Below, piece by piece: positions 6,166-7,878 of a stretch of 7,878 bases of DNA. Below the pieces are notes generated by a model. It saw only the letters and a program-made list of their open reading frames with translations. It searched no databases and had not been told where the DNA came from. Position numbers and translations under genes: made by a program. The stretch lies in NCBI GenBank assembly GCA_947479995.1, contig CANKBT010000136.1:1-7878 (forward strand), given 5' to 3'. Origin of the DNA: Frankiaceae bacterium (GTDB lineage Bacteria; Actinomycetota; Actinomycetes; Mycobacteriales; SCTD01). Numbering within the stretch: position 1 is the stretch's first letter; the number at the start of each line of letters is the position of its first letter.

Positions 6166-6182
6166 AGGACCCGGGGGGTCCT
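6166..6182. repeat. Perfect inverted repeat AGGACCC-N3-GGGTCCT
   Basis: Two 7-base arms (6166-6172 and 6176-6182) are exact complements separated by GGG. The repeat lies in the nth/rsiG divergent region, upstream of both predicted starts. It could be an operator for a dimeric regulator, or a hairpin in a transcript starting further upstream. It overlaps the rejected TTG start of nth. No known consensus is recognised. Confidence 0.4.
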
Positions 6183-6197
6183 GACGACGCAGCCAGG

Positions 6198-6220
6198 GAC
6201 GGTCACGCTGGGTGACGGTC
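6198..6220. repeat. Paired repeats: direct GACGGTC and inverted GTCAC-N5-GTGAC
   Basis: GACGGTC occurs at 6198-6204 and again at 6214-6220, 16 bases apart, and within the same stretch GTCAC (6202-6206) is an inverted copy of GTGAC (6212-6216). The element ends five bases before the GGAGG ribosome binding site of rsiG. It could be a regulator site or an RNA hairpin close to the translation start. It is not the Crp consensus, which reads GTGA...TCAC in the opposite order. Confidence 0.35.
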
Positions 6221-6224
6221 GAAC

Positions 6225-6229
6225 GGAGG
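6225..6229 (+). promoter_or_regulatory. Ribosome binding site of rsiG
   Basis: GGAGG sits five bases before the ATG at 6235 and fixes this start. No convincing -10 element was found on the plus strand of the divergent region, which contains almost no TA dinucleotides, so the rsiG promoter is not identified. Confidence 0.7.
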
Positions 6230-6234
6230 ACCCC

Positions 6235-6852
6235 ATGGACGCGACCGACGTCGCCCGGCCCGTCAGCGCCGTCGGCGTGCTCGCCGCGCCGGCACCCGTG
6301 CGCGCGACCGTGCCCGCCCCCGCCCGCCGCGCCGCCCGCGCCAAGCCCGCGCCGCGCCCGGCGCCCGTGCGCGACGCCACCTACGACCACCTGACGCTCG
6401 ACGCCCTCCGCGCGTACCGCAAGGCGCTGCAGGACGAGGAGTCGAAGGTGTCGTACTGGCGCCGGATCATCCAGGCCCGGCTCGACGTCGTGCGCGCCGG
6501 CAGCAGCAGCGCCGCCGGGTCGCTCGACGCCGAGCACCTCGCGCCCGTGCTCACCGACGCCCGCGTCGGCGCGGGCCGCACCGCGCTCGTCGAGGTGCTG
6601 CCGGTCGACGACATCCCCCCGCTGCCCGAGCTCGGCGCGCTGTGGGAGCGGCGCGTGCCCGACGGCGACGCCGCGGGGCTGGCGGAGTTCGAGGCCGCGC
6701 TCGAGGCGGCCGAGCGGCAGCTGTCGGAGTACCGCAGCGCCCTGCACCGCCGCCTCGCCGACGCCACCGCCCAGCTCATCGCCCGCTACCGCGACGAGCC
6801 GGCCCTGTGCCTCACCGCCCTGCCGCTGCCCGAGGCGCGCCGGGCGGTGTGA
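6235..6852 (+). CDS. rsiG: RsiG-like c-di-GMP-binding anti-sigma factor
   Basis: The 205-residue protein carries the c-di-GMP signature of RsiG, E-x3-S-x2-R-x3-Q-x3-D, exactly: Glu69, Ser73, Arg76, Gln80, Asp84, within a predicted helix (about 53-87). A second helix (about 147-187) has the same register with two changes: Glu160, Ser164, Arg167, His171, Ala175. Streptomyces RsiG is a monomer with one motif on each helix of an antiparallel coiled coil; loaded with c-di-GMP it binds and inhibits the WhiG sigma factor. Residues 10-46 are Ala/Pro/Arg-rich and probably disordered; 88-145 link the helices. The ATG start has a good ribosome binding site. By family it should tie c-di-GMP level to a WhiG/FliA-type sigma factor, which is not encoded in this window. 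The sigma factor at 2364-2816 is ECF-like and not the expected partner. The motif match makes the call strong; the target is inferred. Confidence 0.88.
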   Translation: MDATDVARPVSAVGVLAAPAPVRATVPAPARRAARAKPAPRPAPVRDATYDHLTLDALRAYRKALQDEESKVSYWRRIIQARLDVVRAGSSSAAGSLDAEHLAPVLTDARVGAGRTALVEVLPVDDIPPLPELGALWERRVPDGDAAGLAEFEAALEAAERQLSEYRSALHRRLADATAQLIARYRDEPALCLTALPLPEARRAV

Positions 6853-6870
6853 CGCGGGCCGTCTGCCGGG

Positions 6871-6885
6871 TCGGCGGCATGCCGA
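6871..6885 (+). other. Short hairpin TCGGC-N5-GCCGA between rsiG and the membrane protein gene
   Basis: Five-base arms at 6871-6875 and 6881-6885 flank a five-base loop, inside the 58-base gap after the rsiG stop. No T-tract follows, so it is unlikely to be a complete terminator. It may attenuate or protect the transcript, or be chance in such GC-rich DNA. Confidence 0.2.
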
Positions 6886-6910
6886 GCGCGCAGGTGGGGA
6901 GTGGCTCCGC

Positions 6911-7147
6911 GTGACGGTGACCGCGGGACTGCTGTTCCCCCTCGTCCTGCTCGGCCTGCTGCTCGCCATGGAGCGCGTCGAGCGGCCGCTGCGCACCGAC
7001 TCGGTCGCCGAGGACGTCGCCGGCTTCCTCGACACCGCCCGCCCCGAGGAGATCGAGGCCTTCATCTCCGAGGGCCTCGGGCCCGCCCTCGACCGCTACT
7101 GGAAGCGCCGCCGCCTGGCGCGTCTGCTGCCCGGCCGGAGCCGGTGA
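6911..7147 (+). CDS. Small single-pass membrane protein of unknown function (crp neighbour)
   Basis: This 78-residue protein has one N-terminal hydrophobic helix (about 5-20, A-G-L-L-F-P-L-V-L-L-G-L-L-L-A-M), then an acidic amphipathic stretch (A-E-D-V-A-G-F-L-D ... P-E-E-I-E-A-F-I-S-E-G-L) and a strongly basic tail (Y-W-K-R-R-R...R-S-R). The tail is expected to be cytoplasmic only if the helix inserts with its N-terminus outside, which the charge distribution favours. The GTG start at 6911 follows GGGGAG (6896-6901) by nine bases. I do not recognise a domain. A gene for a possible membrane protein, Rv3675, also sits beside crp in M. tuberculosis, so position is conserved, but I cannot claim homology. 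It lies 58 bases after rsiG and 49 before crp, likely in one transcript. Confidence 0.75.
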   Translation: MTVTAGLLFPLVLLGLLLAMERVERPLRTDSVAEDVAGFLDTARPEEIEAFISEGLGPALDRYWKRRRLARLLPGRSR

Positions 7148-7186
7148 CGTGGGACACTCGCGATGAGCACGATCTTCGACCGACGC

Positions 7187-7192
7187 AGGAGG
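7187..7192 (+). promoter_or_regulatory. Ribosome binding site of crp
   Basis: AGGAGG lies four bases before the GTG at 7197 and decides that start. The ATG at 7163 in the same gap is out of frame with crp. No clear promoter or Crp half-site pair is seen in the 49-base gap. Confidence 0.75.
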
Positions 7193-7196
7193 AACG

Positions 7197-7871
7197 GTGG
7201 ACGAGGTCCTTGCCAGGGCCGGGCTCTTCCAGGGGGTCGCCCCGGAGGCCGCTGAGGCGCTCGCGAGCAAGATCGACATCGGCGAGTACTCCCGTGGCGA
7301 GACCGTCTTCGTCGAGGGCGAGCAGGGCGACACCCTGTTCATCGTGCTCTCGGGCAAGGTCAAGGTCGGCCGCCGCGCCCTCGACGGCCGCGAGAACATG
7401 CTGTCGGTGATGGGCCCGTCCGACATGTTCGGCGAGCTGTCGCTGTTCGACCCCGGCCCGCGCACCGCGACCGCCACCGTCCTCACCGACGCCCGGCTCG
7501 CCTCGATCGGCCACACCGCGCTGCGGCCCTGGCTCACCGACCGGCCCGAGATCGCCGAGCAGCTGCTCCGCGTGCTGGCCCGCCGCCTGCGCCGCACCAA
7601 CGACGCGCTCGCCGACCTGATCTTCACCGACGTGCCGGGCCGCGTCGCCAAGGCGCTGCTCGGCCTCGCCGAGCGCTTCGGCACCCGCGAGGGCGACGGC
7701 GTGCGCGTGCACCACGACCTCACGCAGGAGGAGCTCGCCCAGCTGGTCGGCGCCTCCCGCGAGACGGTCAACAAGGCGCTCGCCGACTTCGCCTCGCGCG
7801 GCTGGATGCGCGTCGACTCGCGCGCCGTGACGATCCTCGACGCCGACCGCCTGGCCCGCCGCGCCCGCTAG
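7197..7871 (+). CDS. crp: Crp/Fnr-family cAMP receptor transcription regulator
   Basis: The 224-residue protein has the length of M. tuberculosis Crp (Rv3676). The cyclic-nucleotide domain covers about residues 10-120, with the phosphate-binding cassette F-G-E-L-S at 78-82 and P-R-T-A at 88-91, including the Arg/Thr pair that contacts cAMP. A long dimerisation helix (about 114-140) leads to the winged helix-turn-helix, whose recognition helix G-A-S-R-E-T-V-N-K-A-L lies at 185-195. The strict family match (G-R-E-N-M-L, A-D-L-I-F-T-D-V-P-G-R-V-A) makes this a global regulator of the actinobacterial Crp/GlxR group, acting as a dimer on palindromic GTGA/TCAC sites. The GTG start is set by AGGAGG. 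The gene is complete, with TAG at 7869-7871; the last seven bases of the window hold nothing recognisable. Likely co-transcribed with rsiG and the membrane protein. Confidence 0.93.
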   Translation: MDEVLARAGLFQGVAPEAAEALASKIDIGEYSRGETVFVEGEQGDTLFIVLSGKVKVGRRALDGRENMLSVMGPSDMFGELSLFDPGPRTATATVLTDARLASIGHTALRPWLTDRPEIAEQLLRVLARRLRRTNDALADLIFTDVPGRVAKALLGLAERFGTREGDGVRVHHDLTQEELAQLVGASRETVNKALADFASRGWMRVDSRAVTILDADRLARRAR

Positions 7872-7878
7872 CGCGCCC

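Noticed and set aside
6101..6166. TTG start at 6166 extending nth by 22 residues
   Set aside because: No ribosome binding site, a rare start codon, an added Pro/Arg-rich segment, and a better leaderless start at 6100.
6202..6216. GTCAC-N5-GTGAC as a Crp binding site
   Set aside because: The half-sites are in the inverted order relative to the Crp consensus GTGA-N6-TCAC, and the spacing does not fit.
7148..7196. Short ATG frame at 7163 as an alternative start for crp
   Set aside because: The ATG is out of frame with crp, and the AGGAGG at 7187-7192 is correctly placed for GTG 7197.
6812..7774. Minus-strand open frames opposite the membrane protein and crp genes
   Set aside because: No motif, skewed composition, and they cover a textbook Crp protein on the plus strand.

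Overview
The window comes from a very GC-rich chromosome (roughly three quarters G+C or more by eye). Gene content and order point to an actinobacterium: the block crp / small membrane protein / nth / thioredoxin / NUDIX / CvpA-protease matches the Mycobacterium tuberculosis neighbourhood Rv3676-Rv3671c as I know it. An RsiG-type anti-sigma gene also fits Actinobacteria. I cannot place it to genus. No mobile element, CRISPR array, tRNA or rRNA gene is visible, and the window looks like ordinary chromosome.

Layout. A divergent intergenic region (about 6101-6234) separates two units. Leftwards (minus strand) runs a chain of eight genes: nth (6100-5378), a membrane-anchored thioredoxin-like protein (5381-4800), a NudL-like CoA pyrophosphatase (4803-4057), a MarP-like CvpA/trypsin protease (4057-2870), then after a 53-base gap a sigma-70 family (ECF-like) sigma factor (2816-2364), a methylated-DNA-protein cysteine methyltransferase (2367-1795), a 79-residue orphan Ada-type metal-binding domain (1798-1559) and an FAD-dependent aromatic monooxygenase (1562-141). 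Six of the seven junctions overlap (five GTGA, one TAGTG), so translational coupling is likely. Left of this, the first 18 codons of another minus-strand gene are cut by the window edge; it may be a TetR-type regulator, and it has its own promoter-like sequence overlapped by an inverted repeat.

Rightwards (plus strand) run an RsiG-like anti-sigma factor (6235-6852) carrying the c-di-GMP signature E-x3-S-x2-R-x3-Q-x3-D, a 78-residue single-pass membrane protein (6911-7147) and a Crp-family cAMP-type regulator (7197-7871), which is complete.

How the genes fit together. The leftward chain mixes oxidative base repair (Nth), envelope redox and acid/oxidative stress protection (thioredoxin, MarP), coenzyme A housekeeping (NudL) and alkylation repair (Ogt plus the Ada-like domain) with a sigma factor that could control part of it. 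The rightward unit places predicted effectors of two second messengers, c-di-GMP (RsiG) and cAMP (Crp), side by side. Eleven of the twelve predicted starts are GTG; only rsiG starts with ATG. The most interesting points are the RsiG twin motif with a diverged second copy, the sigma-Ogt-Ada-monooxygenase module with no recognisable anti-sigma gene, and a likely leaderless start for nth.
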